This document shows, in pieces, positions 18,751 to 25,635 of a stretch of 64,000 nucleotides of DNA. The notes below the pieces were generated by a model. It saw only the letters and a list, made by a program, of their open reading frames with translations. It did no database searches and had not been told where the DNA came from. The stretch spans positions 1,970,773 to 2,034,772 of the forward strand of contig NZ_QPFB01000001.1 of the NCBI RefSeq assembly GCF_004348115.1, given 5' to 3'. The stretch is from Stenotrophomonas sp. ATCM1_4. Its GTDB lineage: Bacteria > Pseudomonadota > Gammaproteobacteria > Xanthomonadales > Xanthomonadaceae. The position numbers and the translations under genes were made by a program. Numbering within the stretch: position 1 is the stretch's first letter; each line of letters starts with the position of its first letter.

Positions 18751-19956
18751 TCAGTTCAGCGCGGCGGTCTTCGGCCCGGCCGGCAGGGGCTGCATCGCCA
18801 CCGGCTTGGCCTGCACCGGCATGCCGGGCATGAAGACCTTCTGCACGCCGTCGACGATCACCTTGTCACCGGCGGCCAACCCGGCCTCGACGATGCGCAG
18901 GCCATCGGCGGTACGGCCCAGCTGCACGTCCTTGCGCTGCGCCTTGCCGTCCTTGTCGACCACATACACGTACTTGCGGTCCTGGTCGGTGAGCACGGCC
19001 TTGTCGTCCACCAGCATGGCCTGGAACTGGCCACTGCCGAGCAGGCGCACGCGCGCGAACAGGCCCGGGGTGAACTGCCGGTCGGCGTTGTCCAGCAACG
19101 CGCGCACGCCGATGGTGCCGGTGCTGCGCACGACCTGGTTGTCCAGGAAGTCCACCTTGCCCTCGTGCGGGAAGCCCTGCTCGCCGGCCAGGCCGATCTG
19201 CACCGGCAGGGCCTGGTCGCGCTCGCTCGGCCGCTCGCCCTTGCGCGCCATCTGCGCATAGCGCAGGAAGGTGGCCTCGTCGGCGTCGAAATAGACGTGC
19301 ACCGTGTCCAGCGATACCAGCGTGGTCAGCACGCTGGCGGCATCGCCGGCCGTGACCAGGTTGCCGGCGGTGACCATCGCGCGGCCGGCGCGGCCATTGA
19401 TGGGAGCACGCACCTTGGTGAACTCCAGGTTCAACGCGGCCGCGTCCAGCGCCGCCTTGGCGGCCTGCACGTCGGCCGCGGCCTGGTCGGCCGCCGCGCG
19501 CTTCTGCTCCCAGGTTTCGGTAGAGATGGCCTGCTGCTCGGACAGGCGGCGGGCACGCTCGGATTCGCTGCGGGCCAGTGACGCCTGTGTCCGCGCGCGT
19601 GCCAGTTCGGCATTGGCCTGCTCGTAGGCAGCCTGGTAGGTGCGTGCATCGATCAGGAACAGCACGTCACCCTTCTTCACTTCCTGGCCTTCGACATAGT
19701 TGACCTTGTCGATGTAGCCGGACACGCGCGGGCGCAGCTCGACGTTCTGCACCGCCTCCACGCGGCCACTGAACTCATCCCATTGGCTGACCTGCTTGAC
19801 CAGCACCGGGGCGGCATTGACCTCCGGCGGGGGCGGCATGCCCGCTTCTTCGGCGTGGCCGCCACTGCAGGCGGCCAGTACGGCGATGGCCAATGCGGAG
19901 AAGCTGGCCAGCACGACACGTCGTGCGGTGGGGAATCGGGGCGTCATTGCGTTCAT
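18751..19956 (-). CDS. RND efflux periplasmic adaptor (membrane fusion protein, MexE/SmeV-like)
   Basis: 401 residues. A lipoprotein signal with lipobox VLAAC is followed by the adaptor layout: barrel-sandwich segment (VELRPRVSGYIDKVNY), a long helical hairpin (AYEQANAELARARTQASLAR), return of the lipoyl half (EFTKVRAPINGRAGRA), then the beta-barrel. It bridges the RND pump and outer-membrane channel in the periplasm. The start is placed at ATG 19956; in-frame ATGs at 19947 and 19965 are possible and the ribosome site does not decide. First gene of the efflux operon, divergent from the LysR gene. Confidence 0.93.
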   Translation of the reverse strand: MNAMTPRFPTARRVVLASFSALAIAVLAACSGGHAEEAGMPPPPEVNAAPVLVKQVSQWDEFSGRVEAVQNVELRPRVSGYIDKVNYVEGQEVKKGDVLFLIDARTYQAAYEQANAELARARTQASLARSESERARRLSEQQAISTETWEQKRAAADQAAADVQAAKAALDAAALNLEFTKVRAPINGRAGRAMVTAGNLVTAGDAASVLTTLVSLDTVHVYFDADEATFLRYAQMARKGERPSERDQALPVQIGLAGEQGFPHEGKVDFLDNQVVRSTGTIGVRALLDNADRQFTPGLFARVRLLGSGQFQAMLVDDKAVLTDQDRKYVYVVDKDGKAQRKDVQLGRTADGLRIVEAGLAAGDKVIVDGVQKVFMPGMPVQAKPVAMQPLPAGPKTAALN

Positions 19957-20478
19957 GTCATCCATCCAGAACAGGGGGAGAAAGGGAAGCGAAAGAGAAG
20001 CTGAAAGCGCGGGTGCTGTGATAAGGCTGTAAGAGAGGGGCCGGCATGCCGGTTGCTGCGCGTGGGGCCGTGCATTGCTTCGCTGGACGCGCGTGGCCGG
20101 CGCATTCAGTGTCCCGCCCACGGAAATTTTTCTCCCACCTGCGGGACAAACTGCATCAGTCGGTGCCACATCGCAGGGACAAGGCGCTGTACCCGGCCAA
20201 CCGGATGCGCAGCCACATCAGCCCCGTCGGGGAAAGCAAACTCCAATGAATTCAGGCTTTTGAACGAAAAACGTGCGCCAGTGATCACGCCTGGCGCGGC
20301 TTGGCGGCGGATCCGGCGGAAACTGGGAAGGTGGCGCAGACGCATGGCTGCAAGTCCGATCTGTGCGGAGCTGTGCAAGGTACGCCTCCAATCCATACTT
20401 GATTAGTACGGATTCAGGGGAATAATCATCCCGTCGCCGGCACAATCCCGCTGCCGCTCCCCTGAAGAGTCCCCCTCG
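19957..20478. promoter_or_regulatory. Divergent control region between efflux operon and LysR gene
   Basis: 522 bases without a credible gene. This is long for a divergent promoter region. The part next to the LysR gene holds the dyad at 20391-20413; the part next to the adaptor gene is AG-rich on the + strand. In MexT/SmeRv-type systems the LysR protein binds between the two units, and that is inferred here. Confidence 0.6.
20391..20413. promoter_or_regulatory. Dyad-symmetric candidate LysR binding site
   Basis: ATCCATAC (20391-20398) and GTACGGAT (20406-20413) are reverse complements except for one position and are separated by 7 bases. The site is 66 bases upstream of the LysR start, a usual position for an autoregulatory recognition site of this family. 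Confidence 0.55.
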
Positions 20479-21498
20479 ATGGCCAACGACCTCAACGACA
20501 CCCTGATCTTCGTCAAGGTGGTTGAACAAGGCAGCTTCACCGCCGCCGCCCGGCTGCTCGGGCAACCCAAGACCACCGTCAGCCGCAAGGTGCAGGAGCT
20601 GGAAACCCGGCTGGGCGCACGCCTGCTGCACCGGACCACGCGCCGTCTGGGCCTGACCGAGGCCGGCACCGTCTACTACGAGCATTGCCAGCGCATCGCA
20701 CGCGAACTGGAGCAGGCCGAGAGCGCGGTGAGCCAGTTGCAGTCCGGCCCGCGCGGCTGGCTGCGCTTCACCGTGCCGTACTCGGTGGGCACCACCTGGA
20801 TTGCGCCGCTGCTGGGCCAGTTCCAGGCCCAGTACCCGGAACTGCGCGTGGAGATGCACCTGGGCAACGAAACCCTGGACCTGATCTCCGGGGAGATCGA
20901 CATGGCCCTGCGCATCGGGCCCCTGCCCGACTCCAACCTGGTCGCACGCAAGCTGGGCACGCTGCGCACCCAGGTGTTCGCCAGCCCGTCCTACATCAAG
21001 CGCTACGGCGAACCCCGCCACCCGGACGAGCTGCAGTTCCATCGCACCCTGTCCGTGCGCAAGCCGCACAACGCCAACAACCGCTTCACCTGGCCGCTGG
21101 CCGAGGCCGGCGGCGAGATGCGCGAGTTCGTCGTCAATCCGCTGTTGCTGGCCAACGACCCGGCCGCGCTGAACAGCATGCTGGTCGCCGGCGAAGGCCT
21201 GATGCTCAGCAGCGACGTGATGGCCAAGCCCTACGTCGAGTCCGGCATGCTGCGCCGCGTGCTGGCCGGCTGGACCGGCCCGGAGTACGACTTCAACGCC
21301 GTGTTCGCCGGCGGCGGCATGGTCTCGCCCAAGGTGCGTGCATTCATCGACTTCCTGGTCGAGAAGCTCAACTTCGACGTCAACTACATGCTGCTGCAGT
21401 GCCCCAACGCCGGCCGGCTGGCCGAGCTCATCGAGCCCTCTAAGCCGCGCGGGCTGGAACTACCCGACGGCCGCGTGCTGGAAGTGCTGGAAGCCTGA
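20479..21498 (+). CDS. LysR family transcriptional regulator (probable efflux operon regulator)
   Basis: 339 residues. The N-terminal helix-turn-helix (SFTAAARLLGQPKTTVSRKV, about 19-38) and RLLHRTTRRLGLTEAG wing are standard LysR features. The effector domain follows with the CrgA-like pattern typical of proteobacterial LysR regulators. It is transcribed away from the MexEF/SmeVW-like operon, the same arrangement as MexT and SmeRv, so it is inferred to activate the pump, perhaps in response to a toxic or electrophilic compound. Effector unknown. Confidence 0.92.
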   Translation: MANDLNDTLIFVKVVEQGSFTAAARLLGQPKTTVSRKVQELETRLGARLLHRTTRRLGLTEAGTVYYEHCQRIARELEQAESAVSQLQSGPRGWLRFTVPYSVGTTWIAPLLGQFQAQYPELRVEMHLGNETLDLISGEIDMALRIGPLPDSNLVARKLGTLRTQVFASPSYIKRYGEPRHPDELQFHRTLSVRKPHNANNRFTWPLAEAGGEMREFVVNPLLLANDPAALNSMLVAGEGLMLSSDVMAKPYVESGMLRRVLAGWTGPEYDFNAVFAGGGMVSPKVRAFIDFLVEKLNFDVNYMLLQCPNAGRLAELIEPSKPRGLELPDGRVLEVLEA

Positions 21499-21862
21499 CC
21501 CGCACGGCAAGCAGTCATCGTCTGCCTAAGCACGCCTGCCCTGACGCAGGCGGCCTCGGCCGGCGAACGGATGCCAGCCGAGGTGGATACAGCGTCGGTG
21601 TCGCCCGGCTGACATGGTTGGCCCGTAGCCACCATGCCTCCCTGCCGCCGGAACCATGGTTTCCGGCAATGGGTCCGGCAACGCATCGGGCACAGCCCCG
21701 GGAGACGATGCGCCATGCTGGCCAGCACGAGTGCCGCTCAGGCATTAGGGTAGGTTGCGGCCTGGGTGTGTTAGCAGGCGCTCGTTTCAGCGGCAGATGA
21801 TTTCTGGTAAGGCCGCAGAACTAATGGGTTGCAAATCGCACCGTTTAGAAATGACGCGGATG
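21499..21862. other. Non-coding stretch between LysR gene and cassette array
   Basis: About 360 bases with no supported gene or clear repeat. It stays GC-rich until about 21740 and then becomes visibly more AT-rich, so the left edge of the island is probably within its last ~120 bases. Confidence 0.5.
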
Positions 21863-21884
21863 TCCGCTTTCGGCCAGAAGCGGA
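21863..21884. repeat. Hairpin at the edge of the cassette array
   Basis: TCCGCTT and AAGCGGA, perfect 7-bp arms around an 8-base loop, next to the outer end of attC 1. Fragments of the same motif (CCGCTATGGGTC) occur in the repeat copies at 22646 and 24477. It may be a terminator-like hairpin at the end of the last cassette. Confidence 0.5.
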
Positions 21885-21885
21885 A

Positions 21886-21945
21886 GTTCAACGCCTGAAT
21901 TAAGCCGACCCGCGGAGCGGGTTCGGCTTGAATGAATTGTTAGAC
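21886..21945 (-). other. attC site 1 (60-bp recombination site)
   Basis: On the cassette strand (minus) it starts with GTCTAAC and ends with GTTGAAC, fitting the RYYYAAC and GTTRRRY core consensus. Internal arms TTCAAGCCGA and TCGGCTTAA pair around a GC-rich central palindrome (ACCCGC / GCGGGT). Length is exactly 60 bp. It begins 3 bases after the stop of the gene at 21949-22485, as expected for a cassette. Confidence 0.85.
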
Positions 21946-21948
21946 GGC

Positions 21949-22485
21949 CTACCGGGTAGCACCAGACACATAAGCCGTCGCTTGAGCAAGCTTTTCCTCT
22001 ACGATCCCGACCATGATAAGTCCCTGGTCATGGGCGGTCAGGTCGTCCTCCATAAGTGCGCGGTATCTGGCTTGATGGTGAACAAGAGCATGAATGCCGC
22101 GCCGTTCATCCCATTCCGAAACCTCATGCCATAAAGCGGCGCATTGTCGTATTGACCCTTCAATGCGCGGAAGATACTCCGTGAACAAGTTTGTGTAGCT
22201 GTGGAGCAGTGTCTGCGCAGGCGGGGGCGCCGCTTCAAAATTGGCTTTCAACGCGCCGATCTTGATTCGGGTCTTTTCTAGTATCGCCTGATTCTGCGTA
22301 ATCAGCTGGAGCAGCTGCGCTCTTTCGCGCGCGAAAGAGATACTTAGTTGCTCATCATATGTTTTGCGTGCATGTGAAAGCGACTGGTGGCCAACGTATG
22401 ACGCCCAGACTGCTGCTGCAAGACTCAACGCGCTAACCACTAGGGCTAGGACAGCGATCCAGGTTGAGGAGTTCCAATCTTCCAT
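21949..22485 (-). CDS. Cassette gene: hypothetical protein with N-terminal membrane anchor and coiled coil
   Basis: 178 residues, not recognised. One membrane segment lies at about residues 9-31 (WIAVLALVVSALSLAAAVWA). A charged helical region likely to form a coiled coil follows (about 33-75, KTYDEQLSISFARERAQLL), then a mostly helical C-terminal part. Probably an inner-membrane protein with a cytoplasmic or periplasmic helical domain. An attC-type core GTTAGAC (22490-22496, minus strand) lies 4 bases before the ATG and attC 1 lies 3 bases after the stop, the spacing of a cassette gene. Base composition is lower in GC than in core genes around it. Function unknown. Confidence 0.7.
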   Translation of the reverse strand: MEDWNSSTWIAVLALVVSALSLAAAVWASYVGHQSLSHARKTYDEQLSISFARERAQLLQLITQNQAILEKTRIKIGALKANFEAAPPPAQTLLHSYTNLFTEYLPRIEGSIRQCAALWHEVSEWDERRGIHALVHHQARYRALMEDDLTAHDQGLIMVGIVEEKLAQATAYVSGATR

Positions 22486-22489
22486 GGAC

Positions 22490-22527
22490 GTCTAACTACC
22501 TAATAGACGGACCCTTGGGTCCGGTTA
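22490..22527 (-). other. attC-like core and hairpin before the first codon of the cassette gene
   Basis: GTTAGAC (minus strand, 22490-22496) matches the 3' core of an attC and precedes the ATG by 4 bases. Behind it is a perfect hairpin CGGACCC / GGGTCCG (22509-22524) and GTATAAC. At about 40 bp the unit is shorter than a normal attC, so it may be a remnant or the junction of an older cassette. Confidence 0.4.
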
Positions 22528-22657
22528 TACGACTTATCCACAAAGCACCGTATGGCGGGCTTTCCCCTTGATACAGCTCGATCTTAGGGCCGCTGGGTCC
22601 GGCTAACAAGCCAACGTATAACCAGACCTAGCGCTAGACCAATGGCCGCTATGGGTC
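22527..22657. repeat. Imperfect ~130-bp repeat, copy A
   Basis: Shares, in order, ATACGACTTA, ATGGCGGGCT, TCCCCT, CTAACAAGCC and CCGCTATGGGTC with 24332-24488. Both copies lie upstream of a cassette gene in the same orientation. A pair of reverse-complement words, GGTTATACG (22523-22531) and CGTATAACC (22615-22623), bounds most of copy A. It may carry a promoter or a long attC variant; no coding potential. Confidence 0.6.
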
Positions 22658-22689
22658 GCATGACGCCCTGCGGCCAGGAGCGGGCATCT

Positions 22690-22749
22690 GTCAAACGTCA
22701 GAAATCAGCCGCGCCGTGAAACGGCGTCGGCTTGAATGAACTGTTTGAC
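22690..22749 (-). other. attC site 2 (60-bp recombination site)
   Basis: On the minus strand it starts GTCAAAC and ends GTTTGAC, two perfectly complementary cores that deviate from RYYYAAC/GTTRRRY at one position each. Inside are TTCATTCAAGCCGA and TCGGCTGA-type arms and a central palindrome CGCCGT GAA ACGGCG (+ strand reading). Length (60 bp) and the word GGCTTGAATGAA (+ strand) match attC 1. It lies 12 bases beyond the stop of the GTPase gene. Confidence 0.8.
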
Positions 22750-22761
22750 GGTTCCCGCAGG

Positions 22762-23835
22762 TTAGTTCATGCGCATTTTCTCCTTCAATCTTTCGCCAAT
22801 GTCTGACGCGCTTGGAGTAGCGTCAGGATTATCTGCGAAGATCTCCGCAAGAACGGCAATATAAGCCTCACCGAGGCCGACAGTGATTGCACTTGCTGTT
22901 GCAGCAGAAATAGCGCCGCCTGCGACCGTGCCAAGGCCAGGAAAGAACTTCATGACATTTACAACAATGGTTCTACCTACAAAGGTTGCGCCACCTACGC
23001 CAATCGCCGACGAAACTAATGTGCTTAACGTGCCTTTTGATAACTCCAATCCAAACACAGAAGTGATGCCAGCGATCATGCCGATCTGGATGGGGGCAAG
23101 AATAGCGGCATCAGAAAACGGAATTGGACTTGCCCCCGCGGCGGCAGCGGCAGTTGCTGCACCAGCAACAATCTTGTGTGCTTGCCCTTTTGTGTAGCTT
23201 AGATTGGCCCTCTGTGCTGCCGCCAAGGCCCGCCGCTTTCCCTCAGGGATAACCTCCGACGTCAGCTCTACAAGGCTCTCAAGCCCCATGGTGCCTAGGA
23301 TATGTCCATCGTCCATCTCTTCGGAAATTGCACGGACGCGAACTACATTCCTTGACTCTGGAAGCAAGTCGAGCACCTCGTTCCTGAAGCCATTGTCGCT
23401 TCTAGCTTTTGTTATGACGGTAATCAGTGGGACATGCTTTGCGAGCATGTTGTGCAGGTCAACTTCCGCGCTTTCAACGCGCCTTCCATCTTCCTGAATA
23501 CAAAGCCAAGCAGCATGAATGTGACGATTTGAGTCCTTGTCGTTACTCCTGTCCTTAATAACTTTATCTAGCTCGGAAAGCGTCTCCTTGAACTGAGACA
23601 TCTCTAGCCCGCGCGTATCGAATATTGTTATGGGGACACCATCTCGGGATATCTCTCTCGTGTTCTGCGTCACTGGACGACCCTGCCCAGTTTCCGCCAG
23701 CTGCTGCTGGAAGACGGCGTTGATCAGCGTACTCTTTCCTACGCCAGATCGACCCGCAATGAGAATGTTTATGTGTCCGCGCTCGGTCGTAGCCTTTTGA
23801 ATGGCTTCTTTAAGCAGGTCATCAAGATTAGTCAT
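22762..23835 (-). CDS. Cassette gene: Era-like GTPase with C-terminal hydrophobic domain
   Basis: 357 residues. Walker A GRSGVGKST (about residues 27-35), switch and G3 motif DTRG (about 78-81), and G4-like TKAR (TVITKARSDNG) place it among the TRAFAC/Era-YcjF/YfjP-type GTPases. The C-terminal half has three or four hydrophobic, glycine/alanine-rich helices (IVAGAATAAAAAGASPIPF; GMIAGITSVFGLELSK; GTVAGGAISAATASAITVGL), like the DUF697 domain that binds membranes in YcjF relatives. The start is ATG 23835 (MTNLDDLL); the frame opens 15 codons earlier. GC is lower than in flanking genes. Role unknown; membrane-associated GTPases of this kind occur in stress and defence loci, but nothing here fixes that. 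Confidence 0.82.
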   Translation of the reverse strand: MTNLDDLLKEAIQKATTERGHINILIAGRSGVGKSTLINAVFQQQLAETGQGRPVTQNTREISRDGVPITIFDTRGLEMSQFKETLSELDKVIKDRSNDKDSNRHIHAAWLCIQEDGRRVESAEVDLHNMLAKHVPLITVITKARSDNGFRNEVLDLLPESRNVVRVRAISEEMDDGHILGTMGLESLVELTSEVIPEGKRRALAAAQRANLSYTKGQAHKIVAGAATAAAAAGASPIPFSDAAILAPIQIGMIAGITSVFGLELSKGTLSTLVSSAIGVGGATFVGRTIVVNVMKFFPGLGTVAGGAISAATASAITVGLGEAYIAVLAEIFADNPDATPSASDIGERLKEKMRMN

Positions 23836-23874
23836 GGCTTGTTCTTGCCTCAACGAGCAGCAATGATTGAATGG

Positions 23875-23935
23875 TCGCAACGAAGTTAAGCGGTTCCGCG
23901 TAATGGGTTCGAATCAAGTGAATTGCTAGTTCACT
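23875..23935 (-). other. Decayed attC-like site 3
   Basis: The minus-strand sequence aligns along its length with attC 1: CTAGCAATTCA against CTAACAATTCA, then CGAACCC, CGCGG and GCTTAA in the same order and spacing, ending in GTTGCGA where attC 1 has GTTGAAC. It overlaps the stop codon of the gene at 23931. The cores no longer fit the consensus, so it is probably inactive. Confidence 0.5.
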
Positions 23936-24251
23936 CTGCGAGCGCCTTACGAATTTTATCCAGCTTCGCGTGATTTTCCTTGTGGTCGTTGTAGAGATGC
24001 CAAACAAGCTCATGGAGTTCAGACGCGATTTCTAGGCGATCCTTCTTCGACTTGCTTGCCGCAACGTCGTCGATTCGCTTTGTGATCATCCTCTTTACGC
24101 CGAGAGCAGAGCGCTTCCCGGCACCGTAGACCTCAACATAGACATCCCAATACGAGAGTTGAGGGAAGTACTCTTTACGAATTGCAGCGATTTTTTTCCC
24201 CTCTTGCGCCAAGCGCTGCATCTTTTTTGAGTCGGCCTTGCTGATCTGCAC
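23931..24251 (-). CDS. Cassette gene: small charged hypothetical protein
   Basis: 106 residues, not recognised. Lys- and Glu-rich, predicted mostly helical, no membrane segment or signal peptide. The N-terminal part reads MQISKADSKKMQRLAQEGK followed by IAAIRKEYFPQLSYWDVY. The C-terminal half looks like a helical hairpin (ELHELVWHLYNDHKENHAKL). The RQxxK-type spacing in the first 40 residues resembles short helix-turn-helix segments, but this is weak. It is the first cassette gene on the minus strand, followed by decayed attC 3 and then the GTPase, with which it may be co-transcribed. Confidence 0.6.
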   Translation of the reverse strand: MQISKADSKKMQRLAQEGKKIAAIRKEYFPQLSYWDVYVEVYGAGKRSALGVKRMITKRIDDVAASKSKKDRLEIASELHELVWHLYNDHKENHAKLDKIRKALAE

Positions 24252-24331
24252 AAATACTCCTGCTGTTGAAGTGAGCTACGCAACTCTTTCCAGGCATACA
24301 AACCAACTATTAGCTGCCCCAATCGCCGACG

Positions 24332-24488
24332 ATACGACTTAGCTACATCGCATGGCGGGCTATCCCCTCGGTCAGGCTAGATACTAGGGCGACAAAGTCC
24401 GTCTAACAAGCCGATGATGACCAGATCCATGGATGACATTGGCTGGGACTAAAACTGCGGTCCTTCTATACGATGTCCGCTATGGGTC
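24332..24488. repeat. Imperfect ~157-bp repeat, copy B
   Basis: Second copy of the repeat at 22527-22657, about 26 bp longer because of an internal insertion. Contains GTCTAACAAGCC (its minus-strand reading GGCTTGTTAGAC ends in an attC-type core GTTAGAC). It lies 80 bases upstream of the cassette gene that starts at 24251 and marks the right end of the island. Confidence 0.6.
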
Positions 24489-24515
24489 AAAAGCCGACAA
24501 ACCATCCCCACCGCC

Positions 24516-25403
24516 CTACTCATCCCCCGCCAGAAACCAAACCGGTTTCAGCGGCAGCCTGCGCCGCGCACCATCGTCCAGCTGGCCATAATGTCGCGTC
24601 CACAGATCCACCAGCTGATTGGCATCGATCAATGTGATTCGGCGGTGGCTTTGCCGCGCTTCCAGGTCGGCATCCTTGGTGAAACCTGACAGGGCCACGA
24701 ACAGGCCCACGTCGCCCTCGCCCAATACCGCCATGAAACTGCGCAGCCCCATGACGTCGATCCGGGGAGAGTTGGCATTGCGCTTGACCTGCACCTTGAT
24801 GCGCGGCGGGCGGGTGCCCAGTGGGTCGTTGTAGGCAATGACGTCGACGCCGCCGTCCTTTCCGGGCGGTGCGATCCATGCGACGTGGTAACCCATCGCG
24901 ATGAGCAGGGCCCCGACCAGTTCCTGGAACTCATACGGCGGCATGGCGGCCAGGTGGGCCTCGATCTCGGCCCATGCCATTTCCTCGGCCTGCTCGAGCG
25001 TGATACTGGCCGATTTCTCCACGGCCTCATCGTCGCCCTCCTCCACCTCCGCGACCGGCTGGGCCTTCTTCCACTTGTGGTACAGCCGCACCGCCTCGCG
25101 GTAGAACTGCTCGCCATCGGGATACTGCTGCAGCGCCTGCACGCCTTCGCTGGTCACCGTCCAGATGCCCTTGTCCTTCACCAGCCAGCCGGCCTTGACC
25201 GTGTCCACGGTGGCGAAGCGCACGATCTTCTCGAAGCGCCGTCCACCGGTGGGGTAATCACCTGCTTCGTAAGGTGTCAGCTGCACCTGCGCGGCCAGAG
25301 CGGCCAAGGCATCACCGGCCTTCATGCCGTCCGGCTGGGCCTGCAGGATGCCAAACAGCTTGTGTATCAGTTGGCCGGTTCGGGCCTTGGTTACTTCCGC
25401 CAT
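24516..25403 (-). CDS. Mrr-type restriction endonuclease family protein
   Basis: 295 residues. An N-terminal winged-helix-like domain (about 1-95) is followed by an acidic linker and the Mrr catalytic domain (about 145-295). The PD-(D/E)XK core is visible as YEFQELVGALLIAMGYHV, then GKDGGVDVIA with the metal-binding Asp, and IKVQVKR with the Q-x-K variant of E-x-K. Mrr enzymes cut DNA carrying certain modified bases and can be harmful when host methylation changes. ATG 25403 was chosen because it has a clear GGAAAGG ribosome site; the frame stays open 97 codons further with no similarity. It adjoins the cassette array but has the GC of the core genome. No methylase is next to it. Confidence 0.85.
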   Translation of the reverse strand: MAEVTKARTGQLIHKLFGILQAQPDGMKAGDALAALAAQVQLTPYEAGDYPTGGRRFEKIVRFATVDTVKAGWLVKDKGIWTVTSEGVQALQQYPDGEQFYREAVRLYHKWKKAQPVAEVEEGDDEAVEKSASITLEQAEEMAWAEIEAHLAAMPPYEFQELVGALLIAMGYHVAWIAPPGKDGGVDVIAYNDPLGTRPPRIKVQVKRNANSPRIDVMGLRSFMAVLGEGDVGLFVALSGFTKDADLEARQSHRRITLIDANQLVDLWTRHYGQLDDGARRRLPLKPVWFLAGDE

Positions 25404-25445
25404 CCTTTCCCCCGTGGACTCCTGTCCGGTTGCGGCACCCGTCCG

Positions 25446-25478
25446 GAAATGCGTTTCCGGCTGAAATGCGTTTCCGGC
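25446..25478. repeat. Two tandem 16-bp copies, each a palindrome
   Basis: GAAATGCGTTTCCGGC occurs twice with a 17-base period (25446-25461, 25463-25478). Each copy contains GAAA-TGCG-TTTC dyad symmetry. The pair lies 43-75 bases upstream of the endonuclease start and may be its operator or promoter element. Confidence 0.6.
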
Positions 25479-25635
25479 GCCGGCGCGTGTGGTTGTTTTC
25501 CCGGATTCTAGCCGGGGATCTGGCTCGAGCGCGGGTCGGCCGCCTGGCCTGCCGGATTCACGGCCCAGGCCACGCCTACGACGCGGGTTGAAGGGTTGCT
25601 GTGGTATGCCGGGGGCCCGTTGATGGAGGTTTGCC

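Larger units (their letters stand above)
21863..24500. mobile_element. Integron gene-cassette array without integrase in view (attC cluster)
   Basis: A lower-GC island with three genes, all on the minus strand, each followed at its 3' end by an attC-like site: 60-bp sites at 21886-21945 and 22690-22749 and a decayed one at 23875-23935. The arrangement gene-attC-gene-attC in one direction is that of integron cassettes. Arms and central palindromes match the classic 60-base element type (for example the aadA attC form CTAACAATTC..TCAAGCCGA on the cassette strand). No integrase gene lies in the window. Flanks are the LysR gene and an Mrr-type endonuclease with normal GC. Boundaries are approximate. 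Confidence 0.72.

Noticed and set aside
21863..24500. Prophage or insertion sequence as the source of the low-GC island
   Set aside because: No phage structural gene, transposase, terminal inverted repeat or target duplication seen; the attC-like sites explain the layout better.
25446..25478. Possible CRISPR array from short direct repeats
   Set aside because: Only two copies, with no unique spacer between them and no cas gene in the window.
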